From Bacillus sp. J37 (lineage in GTDB: Bacteria > Bacillota > Bacilli > Bacillales > Bacillaceae), in the NCBI RefSeq assembly GCF_000518865.1, contig NZ_JAEK01000042.1, forward strand, positions 1-45,148: 45,148 bases of DNA. The letters run 5' to 3'. Position numbers and translations under genes: made by a program. The notes beneath the pieces were generated by a model. The model worked only from the letters and a program-made list of their open reading frames with translations. It was not told the DNA's origin and ran no database searches. Below, piece by piece: positions 8,056 through 16,410 of this stretch (position 1 is the stretch's first letter; every line of letters begins with the position of its first letter).

Positions 8056-8886
8056 CTATTCCCCCAAGGATACAATTTGACGATTTGTCATTTCTAATGC
8101 AGATTCTATTCCCTTTTGCAAACTGTTCTTTGTGATTACTTGACTTAGGTCTATTCCCAAGTTCACAATTGTTTGGGCTATCTCAGGTCTGATACCAACT
8201 AGTAAACACTTTGCACCAACTAATCTTACAGCTTCAGAAGCTTGAATTATATGATGCGCTACCATTGTATCAACAACAGGTACACCCGTAATATCGATTA
8301 ATACTACTTCAGCTCGATGTTTAACAACCCCTTGTAGAAGGTTTTCCATTATACGCTTTGCTCTTTCTGTATCAATTGTCCCTACTAAAGGCATTACCGT
8401 AATATTATCAAACACTGGAATTAGAGGTGCCGACAGTTCTTGTAAGGCTATCTTTTGAAGAGACACCGTTCTCTCCCATGAAGAAGCATACTGGTGCAGA
8501 ACTTCACTATTTATAGGAGCTATCCAATGATCAAACGCCCAAACTAAACTCATTTTTTCTTCTTCAGTACTATTAATTGTCATCATTTCAAATAATATTT
8601 TATTCATGTCAGATAAGCTGGTTGTAAGAAAACGTAATGACCATCCTAGCTGAACAATCTTTTGTGAAAAATCGCCAATCTTACTTGAAGCCTCGTCATC
8701 CGGATTCATGAAAGAATGTATTAATATATTAATATACTCATTGCAAATATTAGTATAAGTATGGTCTGAGATAACAGAAGATAGCTTTTGATCATCTTCC
8801 TTTTTCATCTTTAGTTCCCATTTTTCTATAAGTTCTTCTCTATTACCTTGAATAAATACCAAAAATGGATTAGAAGCTTGATTCAT
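8056..8886 (-). CDS. rsbR: RsbR (RsbRA), stressosome sensor protein
   Basis: This 276-residue protein has an N-terminal non-haem globin-like sensory domain (about residues 1-140) and a C-terminal STAS domain. The two phosphorylated threonines of B. subtilis (171 and 205) correspond to Thr173 (GTIDTERA) and Thr207 (VVDTMVA). It opens the sigma-B operon with a GGAGGAG ribosome-binding site. In B. subtilis ndoA lies immediately upstream; here a terminator and a repeat intervene. Confidence 0.96.
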   Translation of the reverse strand: MNQASNPFLVFIQGNREELIEKWELKMKKEDDQKLSSVISDHTYTNICNEYINILIHSFMNPDDEASSKIGDFSQKIVQLGWSLRFLTTSLSDMNKILFEMMTINSTEEEKMSLVWAFDHWIAPINSEVLHQYASSWERTVSLQKIALQELSAPLIPVFDNITVMPLVGTIDTERAKRIMENLLQGVVKHRAEVVLIDITGVPVVDTMVAHHIIQASEAVRLVGAKCLLVGIRPEIAQTIVNLGIDLSQVITKNSLQKGIESALEMTNRQIVSLGE

Positions 8887-8929
8887 GTTTCTGATACTCC
8901 TCCTTAAAAATTAACGATCATGTCATCAT

Positions 8930-8940
8930 TGTCAATTATA
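8930..8940 (-). promoter_or_regulatory. Candidate housekeeping promoter elements of the sigma-B operon
   Basis: On the minus strand a perfect -10 hexamer TATAAT (8935-8940) stands in an AT-rich context with a T-run about 17 bp upstream. An overlapping TTGACA (8930-8935) could instead be a -35 box for a weaker -10. I cannot decide between the two. One of them is likely to serve the whole operon from rsbR, because terminator and repeat sequence lie upstream. Confidence 0.45.
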
Positions 8941-8979
8941 CAGTTATTAGAAGTTAAAAAAAAGATATACGCTAATATG

Positions 8980-9186
8980 AAAAGCGCAAGCCTTGATCAG
9001 CCTTGGGCAAATAAATCGATTTGGAAGAATGCGATCTTTGAATCAATTCCAAATTGACTTATGACCTCGAGGGGCAGGCGCTGGCAGTCTAAAAACGCGA
9101 CGTCCTGTCGAAACGACTGCACTTGCACATCCTGTGCTTCGGAGCTGGATGTCGCGCACTTATCCACAGTTAAAAGAATTTTATAT
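8980..9186. repeat. Mosaic intergenic repeat, copy 1
   Basis: It starts with AAAAGCGCAAG then CCTTGATCAGCC, as in copies at 13413, 17441 and 26769. The central hairpin arms are ATTTGGAA (9019-9026) and TTCCAAAT (9047-9054). The 3' part GGAGCTGGATGTCGCG plus ACTTATCCACAGTT is shared with copies 4 and 5 and contains a perfect DnaA box TTATCCACA at 9160-9168. A short degenerate duplicate of the start (AAAAACGCAAGTGC) follows at 9197-9236. An open reading frame across it is an artefact. Confidence 0.8.
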
Positions 9187-9277
9187 AAGCAATATGAAAA
9201 ACGCAAGTGCTCGGGCAGATAAAACGCAAGTGCATACATATTGTCGATCTTTATACATAGAAATTTTCTAATAAAAC

Positions 9278-9307
9278 AAAAAAGGATGCTTTAATTGGCA
9301 CCCTTTT
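9278..9307 (-). terminator. Terminator of the ndoAI-ndoA operon
   Basis: The minus-strand RNA forms AAAAGGGTGC / GCATCCTTTT with a short loop and one G-U pair, followed by T-rich sequence. It lies about 35 bp after the ndoA stop. Confidence 0.75.
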
Positions 9308-9340
9308 GTTTTAAGTTCACGGTTCTATTATTAACATACA

Positions 9341-9691
9341 TTAAAAATCGATAAGTCCTAAGCTTATTTGTAAAGCTTCATCAACTTTATCCATCATTTC
9401 ATCATCAAGATGGGTAATTTTGTCAGTCAGTCTTTGTTTATCAATCGTTCGAATCTGTTCAAGAAGGATAACCGAATCCCTTTCAAACCCGTAACGCTTC
9501 GCATCAATCTCAACATGAGTTGGCAATTTTGCTTTTTGAATTTGCGCCGTAATTGCCGCTATAATGACTGTAGGACTAAAGCGGTTTCCAATATCATTTT
9601 GAATAATTAATACCGGACGTACTCCGCCTTGCTCAGAACCTACAACAGGGGAAAGATCGGCAAAATAAACGTCGCCACGTTTAACAATCAA
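9341..9691 (-). CDS. ndoA: EndoA (MazF) endoribonuclease toxin
   Basis: This 116-residue MazF/PemK-fold toxin begins [20 protein letters not shown]. The catalytic residues Arg25 (GGVRPVLII) and Thr48 (AAITAQ) are both present, so it should be active. The B. subtilis enzyme cleaves mRNA and is neutralised by EndoAI. The gene starts 4 bp after the antitoxin gene. In B. subtilis it is directly followed by rsbR; here the two are 454 bp apart. Confidence 0.97.
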   Translation of the reverse strand: MIVKRGDVYFADLSPVVGSEQGGVRPVLIIQNDIGNRFSPTVIIAAITAQIQKAKLPTHVEIDAKRYGFERDSVILLEQIRTIDKQRLTDKITHLDDEMMDKVDEALQISLGLIDF

Positions 9692-9695
9692 ATGA

Positions 9696-9977
9696 TTAAC
9701 CCCCGCTTACTAAGCGTTCTACGGTATGGTCAGCTTCAGATTCTGCCAAAAATGCTTCAGATGCAATGTTTAAATTAATCTTTGCCATTTCCATGTATCC
9801 ACGTCGCATAGATTCACGAATCTGACGTTTTTTACGCTCTCTAATATACATTTTTGTCGCTTGATAAATAAGCTCGTTTCTGTTTCCGTTCTCCTGTTTC
9901 ACCAGTCCATCCAATTCCGATACTAATGCTTGAGGTAACTGAATTAAAATTTCTGTTGTTGCGCTGGATTCAGACAC
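9696..9977 (-). CDS. ndoAI: EndoAI antitoxin (MazE-like, ribbon-helix-helix)
   Basis: This 93-residue antitoxin has an N-terminal ribbon-helix-helix DNA-binding domain (about residues 8-50) and a C-terminal toxin-binding tail with the conserved [15 protein letters not shown] and TVERLVSGG. The start chosen is GTG at 9977 because GGAGG lies 9 bp upstream and the length then equals that of B. subtilis EndoAI. An ATG two codons earlier is only 3 bp from the ribosome-binding site. It pairs with ndoA. Confidence 0.95.
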   Translation of the reverse strand: MSESSATTEILIQLPQALVSELDGLVKQENGNRNELIYQATKMYIRERKKRQIRESMRRGYMEMAKINLNIASEAFLAESEADHTVERLVSGG

Positions 9978-10069
9978 AAACATACACCTCCACCAAACTT
10001 ACCATCCTATTATATTCATTCCACATTTAATAATAACATTTACTTTACGAGATGCAAAGCATTTTAATA

Positions 10070-10247
10070 AGAAAAGCATAAGCGCCTTGATCATCGCCGT
10101 ACAAACTGGAGAAGCATCGACTAAAGATTTAGGAAACACGGTAAGCGAAGCGAACCGATGTTGACTTATCGTAGGGAGATGATCTGAAGTTTGTTAGGTG
10201 ATAGGCGTTGGAGCTAGACACTAAAACATAGTGCCAATTATTATACT
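10070..10247. repeat. Mosaic intergenic repeat, copy 2 (divergent centre)
   Basis: The start AAAAGCATAAGCGCCTTGATCA and the end AGGCGTTGGAGCTAGACA belong to the same family as the other copies. The centre is different and contains an inner hairpin around CGGTAAGCG / CGAACCG. The outer arms AAGCGCCT and AGGCGTT can pair. The tail TTATACTTTCTTA is shared with copy 3. A second truncated start (AAAAGCGCAAGTGCTT) follows at 10263. It separates ndoAI from alr. Confidence 0.7.
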
Positions 10248-10315
10248 TTCTTAACTTATAAAGAAAAGCGCAAGTGCTTTGGTCTGCATCCTTGATATTT
10301 ATACAAAAGAAAAAA

Positions 10316-10360
10316 ACATGACTACCTTTAAATGTTTACCCTTCTCTATTATCGTCATGT
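10316..10360 (-). terminator. Possible terminator downstream of alr
   Basis: ACATGAC (10316-10322) and GTCATGT (10354-10360) form a 7-bp stem with a long loop of 31 nt. On the minus strand a run of T follows directly. The long loop keeps confidence low. Confidence 0.4.
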
Positions 10361-10399
10361 ATATTTAATTTATTCATTATCTTGGTGACATTTCAAAAG

Positions 10400-11569
10400 T
10401 TAGGATTCCTTGGACATATTAGTTAAAAGAGGATTGCTTTGTTCCGAAATTTGTTTATCTTTCAGATACGTACGAGGAACACGTGTTGAGATCATACAAG
10501 GAATCTCATAATTAATTGTATCAAGTCGCTTTGCAACCTCATCTATTGAAATTTTTTGTCCCTTTTGCTCACCAATCAGCGTTACTTTAGTACCTATAGG
10601 CAATTCGTAAGGTAGCCTTACCATACACTGATCCATACAAATTCTTCCTACTAGTGACAAGCGTTTACCATCAATTAATACTTCTGAGTCTTTTAATTTT
10701 CTTATCCATCCATCAGCATATCCAATTGGCAACGTTCCAATCCATTCATCTTGCTGCGTCTCATAAGTGGCACCATAGCTGATCTTTGTTCCTTTCGGCA
10801 CCTTTTTCACATGAACTAATTTCGTTTGTAGACTAAAAGCTTCTTCCAATGTAAAGGGAAGTTTATTTTTCATTTCTATTGAAGGGGATAATCCATACAT
10901 CGAAATCCCTAGTCTCACTGCATTATATAAGTTTGTAGAAAATTTTAATCCTGTTGCACTATTTGCACAGTGAACAAGTAATTGTTCATGATCAATAACT
11001 GTTAGAAATTGCTGAAATCTTTCGTATTGGGTTAAAAAATATGATGGCTCATCTTCATCAGCTGTTGCAAAATGCGTAAAGATCCCTGTAATTTGAAAGT
11101 ATGGTGAAGAATCAACAAACTCAACTATTTCCTTCAACTCATGCTCTTCCCTTACTCCCAAGCGTCCCATACCCGTATCAACCTTAATATGAAGATGAAT
11201 CCCCCGTGACTCACAATTCTCGCTTGCTTCTTTAAGCCATTCAATTGAAAAGCACGTAAGAATAAGATCAAACTTACCTGCAAGTTCAATATCAGCAGCA
11301 CGAATTGCCCCCAACACCAATATTGGAGCCTTAATCCCTTGTTGCCTTAACGATATGGCTTCATCTATAAACGCAACAGCAAGCATCGATGCACCAGAAT
11401 GGAGTGCGGATTCAGCCACTTGCTTTGCCCCATGTCCATAACCATTTGCTTTGACAACGGCAATTAATTTAACTTTTTCACCTATATGTTTTTTCATCCT
11501 TCTAACATTATGTTCAATTGCATCCAGATTTACTTCCACCCATGTATCACGATAAAAACCCACTTGCAT
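10400..11569 (-). CDS. alr: Alanine racemase
   Basis: This 389-residue PLP-dependent fold-type III racemase makes D-alanine for peptidoglycan and teichoic acids. The PLP lysine is Lys40 in AVVKANGYGHG and the second catalytic base is Tyr265 in ISYGATYE. Its product feeds Ddl and MurF, encoded further right in the window. It has its own candidate promoter upstream, and no gene overlaps it, so it is probably transcribed alone or with the ndoAI-ndoA pair. Confidence 0.97.
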   Translation of the reverse strand: MQVGFYRDTWVEVNLDAIEHNVRRMKKHIGEKVKLIAVVKANGYGHGAKQVAESALHSGASMLAVAFIDEAISLRQQGIKAPILVLGAIRAADIELAGKFDLILTCFSIEWLKEASENCESRGIHLHIKVDTGMGRLGVREEHELKEIVEFVDSSPYFQITGIFTHFATADEDEPSYFLTQYERFQQFLTVIDHEQLLVHCANSATGLKFSTNLYNAVRLGISMYGLSPSIEMKNKLPFTLEEAFSLQTKLVHVKKVPKGTKISYGATYETQQDEWIGTLPIGYADGWIRKLKDSEVLIDGKRLSLVGRICMDQCMVRLPYELPIGTKVTLIGEQKGQKISIDEVAKRLDTINYEIPCMISTRVPRTYLKDKQISEQSNPLLTNMSKES

Positions 11570-11602
11570 AACTCCACTTCCTCATCTTATCTTCTAAGAA
11601 TG

Positions 11603-11632
11603 ATTATCCCGATTAAGAGACAGTAATGTCAA
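11603..11632 (-). promoter_or_regulatory. Candidate sigma-A promoter of alr
   Basis: On the minus strand TTGACA (11627-11632) and GATAAT (11603-11608) are 18 bp apart, about 35 bp before the alr start. Confidence 0.65.
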
Positions 11633-11706
11633 ATAATGATGAGAAAAATTTGAGGAAATTGGATAAAAATAACCATGTGGTAAAATGAGGGGTATAAATT
11701 AAAGAG

Positions 11707-11736
11707 AAAAATCGGGTGGATGACCACCCGATTTTT
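11707..11736 (-). terminator. Terminator of the LolA-like lipoprotein gene
   Basis: AAAAATCGGGTGG and CCACCCGATTTTT form a perfect 13-bp stem with loop ATGA. It begins at the stop codon of the lipoprotein gene and ends in T-rich sequence. Confidence 0.9.
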
Positions 11737-12764
11737 TACTTAGCTGTTTGACCTTGGACAGATTGGGCAACCATTAACATTTCTTCTTCCGTTAAATCTT
11801 CTGAGGCTAGCATATAATCTACTCCATCATGTGACCATGTTAAAGAATTCTCTGACATCGCCCCGATTGTAAATCCTAAATCAGCAGGGTATCCATCAAC
11901 ATATGTTGATGCTGAAGCTGATGCCGGTGTCGCAATCTCTGCAGTCTCTTGAATTAACGTGAATGATTTTTCTCCGCCAAAGCTTAAGATCACTCGTTTA
12001 CCATCATCAGTTTCGACTTCCGTTTCCTCCAGAAGCTTAACACCTTTTGGTTGCTCTAAAGGATACTTTACAGCAAATGGCTCACGGTCACCTGTTGCCA
12101 TTGTCGGAACTTCAATTTGAGCACTCGACATATTTTTTTCTACATCAAATGAGTTGTCATCAAACGATGCATTAAATTCAAAGCTTGAAAATTCAACAAC
12201 AACTAGTGGGTTCCTGTCAGTATCCATAACTTTCACCATTGTTGGAGCTAAATCTTTTTTATTAAACGTAATTTCCTGTGCTGGTAGCATTTTATTATTT
12301 TGATAATTTGTTTTTGTTTCAAATACATATTTGTCCTCAGCAGCACTAAATTTCGCTTCTGTATCCTTTAAAATATCACTAACTAATGATTCAAAGAGAT
12401 ATGCTTGACTGCTGTTTTGAGGCCAATCACTTTGGAATCGGAAACTCTTATTAAGTGCTGGAGTTAACACGAATACACCTTCATCATTACGCAAAATCAT
12501 CTGACTTTGATCTTTTTGAGAATTTTTCAGATTTACTCGATAGTATGTCGGTCCTTTATGCCAAATTTCAATTTCATACTCCTGTGGTTCACTTCCTGTT
12601 TGAAGTGTCATTTTTCCCTTTGCTTTGTAACCTGACATTTCTTCAATCTTCTTTTCCAATGCTTGGACGACATCAGCCTGTGATTTCTCCCCACATCCCG
12701 CTAGAACTAGTACTGTTAAAAGCCCTACTAAAAATAACACCAAGCTTTTTTTCAACTTTTTCAA
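11736..12764 (-). CDS. LolA-like sporulation-type lipoprotein (YdcC family)
   Basis: This membrane-anchored protein of about 342 residues has a lipoprotein signal: KKLKKS, a hydrophobic stretch, then the lipobox LVLAGC. The remainder resembles the LolA/RseB fold seen in outer-membrane lipoprotein-sorting relatives and in Bacillus YdcC, which is positioned identically between acpS and alr. The frame is open to an ATG at 12815, but the extra residues would spoil the signal peptide. A TTG at 12764 with GAGG 8 bp upstream is preferred; a second TTG at 12755 is possible. In B. subtilis ydcC is expressed during sporulation; its precise role is not known. Confidence 0.85.
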   Translation of the reverse strand: MKKLKKSLVLFLVGLLTVLVLAGCGEKSQADVVQALEKKIEEMSGYKAKGKMTLQTGSEPQEYEIEIWHKGPTYYRVNLKNSQKDQSQMILRNDEGVFVLTPALNKSFRFQSDWPQNSSQAYLFESLVSDILKDTEAKFSAAEDKYVFETKTNYQNNKMLPAQEITFNKKDLAPTMVKVMDTDRNPLVVVEFSSFEFNASFDDNSFDVEKNMSSAQIEVPTMATGDREPFAVKYPLEQPKGVKLLEETEVETDDGKRVILSFGGEKSFTLIQETAEIATPASASASTYVDGYPADLGFTIGAMSENSLTWSHDGVDYMLASEDLTEEEMLMVAQSVQGQTAK

Positions 12765-12929
12765 CCCCTTTGCCTCATATAACGTTATACAGGAAGAATG
12801 TTCACTAGACCTCATCCCATAACACTCAAGTTTATCTACAGATGATATCTAAGAAAACAACTTGTCTTCCCTATCGCATTACCCAATATATGAGACAACA
12901 CTACCGAATATGCAAACTAGCCAGGAAAA

Positions 12930-12961
12930 AGAAAAAAGAAGTAAGGACTACTTTCCCTTAC
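12930..12961 (-). terminator. Terminator of acpS
   Basis: GTAAGG (12941-12946) and CCTTAC (12956-12961) form a stem that includes the acpS stop codon, followed on the minus strand by TTCTTTTTTC. Confidence 0.65.
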
Positions 12962-13323
12962 CTCTCTTGTAAAATCACCTGAGCAGCTGCATATTGGCGC
13001 GTATGTGTAATTGAAACAAAAATACTTGGATTTTCCGGTGTTTCTTTTAATATATTGATGTACGGTTTTCCTTTTTCATCATTATTAACCTCGATATCTT
13101 GAAATCCTATTCCCTCACCTATTCCTGTTCCCAATGCTTTTGAATAGGCCTCTTTGGCAGCAAATCGCCCTGCTAAAAATTCAACCTTTCTTTCTTTCGA
13201 AAGAGTTGCGAACTTCTCAATTTCGTTCATCGTTAGTATCCGCTTTATAAAGCCCGGTTGGCGCTCAACAATTCTTCTTATGCGATCAAGTTCAATTATA
13301 TCCAAGCCGATTCCTGTTATCAT
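12958..13323 (-). CDS. acpS: Holo-[acyl-carrier-protein] synthase
   Basis: This is a 121-residue phosphopantetheinyl transferase that attaches the 4'-phosphopantetheine arm of CoA to apo-ACP. The magnesium-binding Asp8 lies in GIGLDIIELDRI, and the second signature is FAAKEAYSKALGTG (about residues 52-65). The frame is open for 19 codons further, but the family begins MITGIGLD. An AAGGTG ribosome-binding site supports the ATG at 13323. Confidence 0.96.
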   Translation of the reverse strand: MITGIGLDIIELDRIRRIVERQPGFIKRILTMNEIEKFATLSKERKVEFLAGRFAAKEAYSKALGTGIGEGIGFQDIEVNNDEKGKPYINILKETPENPSIFVSITHTRQYAAAQVILQER

Positions 13324-13412
13324 ATGTATAACAACACCTTCCAAATCTATTAATAGTACTAATTGCCATATCTTGTACATATTCGTGTTAGTATAAAACT
13401 AATAGTAAAGAT

Positions 13413-13558
13413 AAGAAAAGCGCAAGCGCCTTGATCAGCCTCGGGCAAATAAGACGCAAATGAATAGAAGACGTTCTTTGTCTTCAATTCATTTGTGGCT
13501 AGACCGTAGAGGAGCTAGGTGCTGGAGCACACCATGTACAAAAATTTATACTTTCTTA
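13413..13558. repeat. Mosaic intergenic repeat, copy 3
   Basis: The start AAAAGCGCAAGCGCCTTG is identical to copy 5. The central hairpin has arms CAAATGAAT (13457-13465) and ATTCATTTG (13487-13495), extended inward by AGAAGAC / GTCTTC. It fills the divergent spacer between acpS and the rhomboid gene. The DnaA-box tail is absent. Confidence 0.8.
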
Positions 13559-13618
13559 CCTTTTTAATAAAGCTATTCGCCTGCCAGCTTAAAAATAAAT
13601 AACTGCAAGGAGGACAAG

Positions 13619-14341
13619 ATGTTTACTAGATCTGAAAACTTTCGTACGTTTCTTCAATTATACCCTGTTGTATCGGTTCTTGTTTGTATTCACATCTTAT
13701 TTTGGTTACTACTTCAGATACCTATACCTCAACTCAAGATCTTATTAGGTTTAGTAGATGGATATAATGCCGGGATAGCAAACGGAGAATATTGGAGAAT
13801 TATTACACCTATCTTTTTACATATTGGGTTTGGTCATCTGTTTTTTAATTCCATCTCTCTTATCTTATTTGCGCCAGCTTTAGAGAGAATGCTGGGAAAA
13901 ACAAAATTCATTTTGATCTATATCAGCTCTGGAATGGTTGCCAATATAGCAACGTTTATAATTGAACCGCTTCAATATTCTCATATAGGGGCCTCTGGTG
14001 CTATTTTCGGCATTTTAGGTGTATATCTATTTATTGTTGTTTTTAGAAAAGGGCTCATTGATCAAGCAAATTCGCAAATGATCATCAGCATTTTAGTCAT
14101 CGGTCTTGTTATGACATTTTTCAATACAAACATTAATGTTGTTGCACATATATTTGGACTGATTGGTGGATTTATATTTGCTCCCTTTGTTATCAGGAAA
14201 AGAGCTCAATTTTCACACCAATCCTTTTACAGCCCAAGCTACAGTCGAACTAAATTCAGTCTTAACTTCAGCCCTAAGCATATCATTTGGATTTTGTTTA
14301 TTATCCTTATTTTACTGGGCCTAATCTTTAGGCTTTCCTAG
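13619..14341 (+). CDS. Rhomboid family intramembrane serine protease
   Basis: This 240-residue membrane protein has about six transmembrane helices. The catalytic dyad of rhomboid proteases is present: Ser126 in HIGASGAIFG and His177 in NVVAHIFGLIGG. The upstream GHLFFN (residues 72-77) matches the conserved oxyanion-side motif. It corresponds in position to B. subtilis YdcA, next to acpS. A strong AAGGAGG lies before the ATG. It is the only plus-strand gene in this part and converges on ydbT. The substrate is unknown. Confidence 0.93.
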   Translation: MFTRSENFRTFLQLYPVVSVLVCIHILFWLLLQIPIPQLKILLGLVDGYNAGIANGEYWRIITPIFLHIGFGHLFFNSISLILFAPALERMLGKTKFILIYISSGMVANIATFIIEPLQYSHIGASGAIFGILGVYLFIVVFRKGLIDQANSQMIISILVIGLVMTFFNTNINVVAHIFGLIGGFIFAPFVIRKRAQFSHQSFYSPSYSRTKFSLNFSPKHIIWILFIILILLGLIFRLS

Positions 14342-14344
14342 AAA

Positions 14345-14369
14345 CAGACACAGCCAATAGCTGTGTCTG
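14345..14369. terminator. Bidirectional terminator between the rhomboid gene and ydbT
   Basis: CAGACACAGC (14345-14354) and GCTGTGTCTG (14360-14369) form a 10-bp stem with a 5-nt loop between the two convergent stop codons. It is followed by CTTCTTT on the plus strand. Confidence 0.8.
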
Positions 14370-14383
14370 CTTCTTTAATTAAC

Positions 14384-15826
14384 TCATTTACTTTTTTCGT
14401 ATGAATACCAGTTTATGATCTTTTCCACATCCTGTTGATCAAGATCTTTAACTGTAAAATTGCGTCCCAGTAGTCCTGACTTTATTGTACATTCAAAGGT
14501 TTGTAAGGATACTCTTTTTTGAAAGTACGTTGTTTTACTCTTAACAGACTGTAGTCGATTCCGATTAACAAGCACATGTGTTTTGGAAATGATACGGAAT
14601 ACAATATTTAATTGATCTCCGTGATAATTCCATCCTGCATCCTTATAGGTAGCATATCCCCACCAAGCAGCAACAGGTAAAAGAATGATGGATACATAGC
14701 CCCAAGGTTGAAGAAAATACGCTACCGGTATCATGACGAAAAGAGCAGGTATTGTCTTTCGGAAACAATAGCGGATCATTGATCTCTTTGGTAATCGATG
14801 CAAGTCACTTTGCTGTTTAAAATCCGGTAGAAACTCTAATAAAAGCTGTTCAACGTTTCTCTTTGGTACAACAGGAAATAAAATGGTAGAAAGACCTTCA
14901 TCCCCTGAATTTCCTCCTGCACTTTCAATATAAATTGTTGTGTATCCTAAGAGCTGTCTTAGAGGATTTTGAACAATTTGGATCGCTTGAATACGCTTTG
15001 TTGGAATGGTAATTTGTCTTTTCTCAAAAATCCCTCTGGATATTTTTAATTCTTCCTCAGCTTTAATGACAGTAAAATAAGCATACTTTAAGACTACACC
15101 AATGATACTCAGTATCCATGCGATAAAAAAAGCAATAAAAATTAGGATTGCATAGAGGGTAATACTTGCATTTGTTAAAAAGTCGAAGCGATCGATAACT
15201 TGATCATACGGGATAAATTCATCAAATTGAGAAACGAAGGCAGCTACGGCTGAGATTATGACGCCAATTCCACTAGAAGTACTAGCAGCAACTAATAAAT
15301 CCTTTGTAGTCATTTTATAGGTTGGCTGATCAAGTAGGACTTCTTCTTGTTCATCCTCAGTAATCGATAACTTCGATAGCTGCTTATGCTTGGATATTTC
15401 CTCCTGAATTCGATCCGCTTCTTGTTTCTTAATAGCAGTTAAACTCACTTCAGCTTCCATTCCGCTTCCAGCCGTTTCAATTTGCAACTTCACCAAGCGG
15501 AAAATTTGCTGAATAACTCCTGCGCTTACATTAATGGTTTGGATTCTCTCAATGGGAATATATCTTTTTTTCTTAACGAATATTCCATGTTCAATCCTTA
15601 ATTCTCCATTTTCAATGATATAGGTGAATTTCCACCATTCTAATATACTGGTCACCACAACGAATAAAATTAGAAGACATCCTCCAATAATGATATATAA
15701 ATTGAAGGATTCATTACTACTAACGAAAAAGAAGATAATTGCAGGTATAATGTATGACTTTATCATGTTAACAAAGCTCAAAATCATTCCTACAGGATGA
15801 ATTCTCTTCGGCTCAAACATCATCAT
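14384..15826 (-). CDS. ydbT: PH domain membrane protein, YdbT family
   Basis: This 480-residue membrane protein carries repeated bacterial PH-like (bPH2) modules. The motifs IPIERIQTINVSAG, IPTKRIQAIQIVQNPLRQ and the third NRNRLQSVKSK mark three copies, each preceded by paired transmembrane helices. The start overlaps the end of ydbS by 14 bp. In B. subtilis the ydbST pair belongs to the SigW regulon and contributes to resistance against antimicrobial compounds from other bacilli. I do not find a clear SigW promoter upstream here. Confidence 0.88.
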   Translation of the reverse strand: MMMFEPKRIHPVGMILSFVNMIKSYIIPAIIFFFVSSNESFNLYIIIGGCLLILFVVVTSILEWWKFTYIIENGELRIEHGIFVKKKRYIPIERIQTINVSAGVIQQIFRLVKLQIETAGSGMEAEVSLTAIKKQEADRIQEEISKHKQLSKLSITEDEQEEVLLDQPTYKMTTKDLLVAASTSSGIGVIISAVAAFVSQFDEFIPYDQVIDRFDFLTNASITLYAILIFIAFFIAWILSIIGVVLKYAYFTVIKAEEELKISRGIFEKRQITIPTKRIQAIQIVQNPLRQLLGYTTIYIESAGGNSGDEGLSTILFPVVPKRNVEQLLLEFLPDFKQQSDLHRLPKRSMIRYCFRKTIPALFVMIPVAYFLQPWGYVSIILLPVAAWWGYATYKDAGWNYHGDQLNIVFRIISKTHVLVNRNRLQSVKSKTTYFQKRVSLQTFECTIKSGLLGRNFTVKDLDQQDVEKIINWYSYEKSK

Positions 15827-16292
15827 CTGTCACCCTTGCTAACCTTGAGATATGATCTCTTAGCTGATCTGCCTCTGCAAGATCAAGTGCAGGTATTTCA
15901 TGCTTTGTAGCAGCTGTTGAGATTTCAATCGACGCTAATTTATACTTTCTAAGAAGCGGCCCTTGGTGGGTATCTACATGTTGAACCCTTACCATCGGTA
16001 TTAACACCCTCTTAATAATAAAGAGGCCAAATTGCAAATCAATTTCATGCTCATGAACTTCATATCTCCATACTCGATGTCTGACCTTTGGGACTATAAA
16101 TATACTAATGATTGAGTAAATCACCCATATCCCAGCAGCACCGACAGTATACCAGTACGACAGCTCTAGAAAATAGGCACCAATCGCCAGACCAATCAAG
16201 ATTAATAATGTTAGTCCGGCACTTATCAAAGCACTAAATCTCCATACAGTCAGCGCTCTTAGACTAATCTGATTTTGCGGTTGTTTCCTCAA
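15813..16292 (-). CDS. ydbS: PH domain membrane protein, YdbS family
   Basis: This 159-residue protein, the same size as B. subtilis YdbS, has two N-terminal transmembrane helices and a single bPH2 domain containing VLIPMVRVQHVDTHQGPLLRK. It is translationally coupled to ydbT, with which it probably forms a membrane complex. The likely function is protection against envelope-active compounds, by analogy with B. subtilis. Confidence 0.88.
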   Translation of the reverse strand: MRKQPQNQISLRALTVWRFSALISAGLTLLILIGLAIGAYFLELSYWYTVGAAGIWVIYSIISIFIVPKVRHRVWRYEVHEHEIDLQFGLFIIKRVLIPMVRVQHVDTHQGPLLRKYKLASIEISTAATKHEIPALDLAEADQLRDHISRLARVTDDDV

Positions 16293-16373
16293 CCTACTCT
16301 CCCCTTCAAAGCTTAAATTTTAACTATTTTCTTATGCTTTCCAATAATAAAAAAAAGAAAATTATCCCATTTT

Positions 16374-16379
16374 ATTATA
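16374..16379 (-). promoter_or_regulatory. Candidate -10 box of the ydbST operon
   Basis: TATAAT stands on the minus strand 82 bp before ydbS. Only a poor -35 (TGAAGA, 17 bp upstream) is visible. No TGAAAC/CGTA SigW-type pair was found in this spacer. Confidence 0.35.
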
Positions 16380-16410
16380 GCACAGTAAGCTTATATTCTT
16401 CAGAGGGGAT

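Noticed and set aside
8997-9239. 80-codon minus-strand frame downstream of ndoA
   Set aside because: It consists of the intergenic repeat copy 1 and has no ribosome-binding site.
16293-16410. SigW promoter of ydbST
   Set aside because: No TGAAAC and CGTA pair with suitable spacing was found in the spacer.
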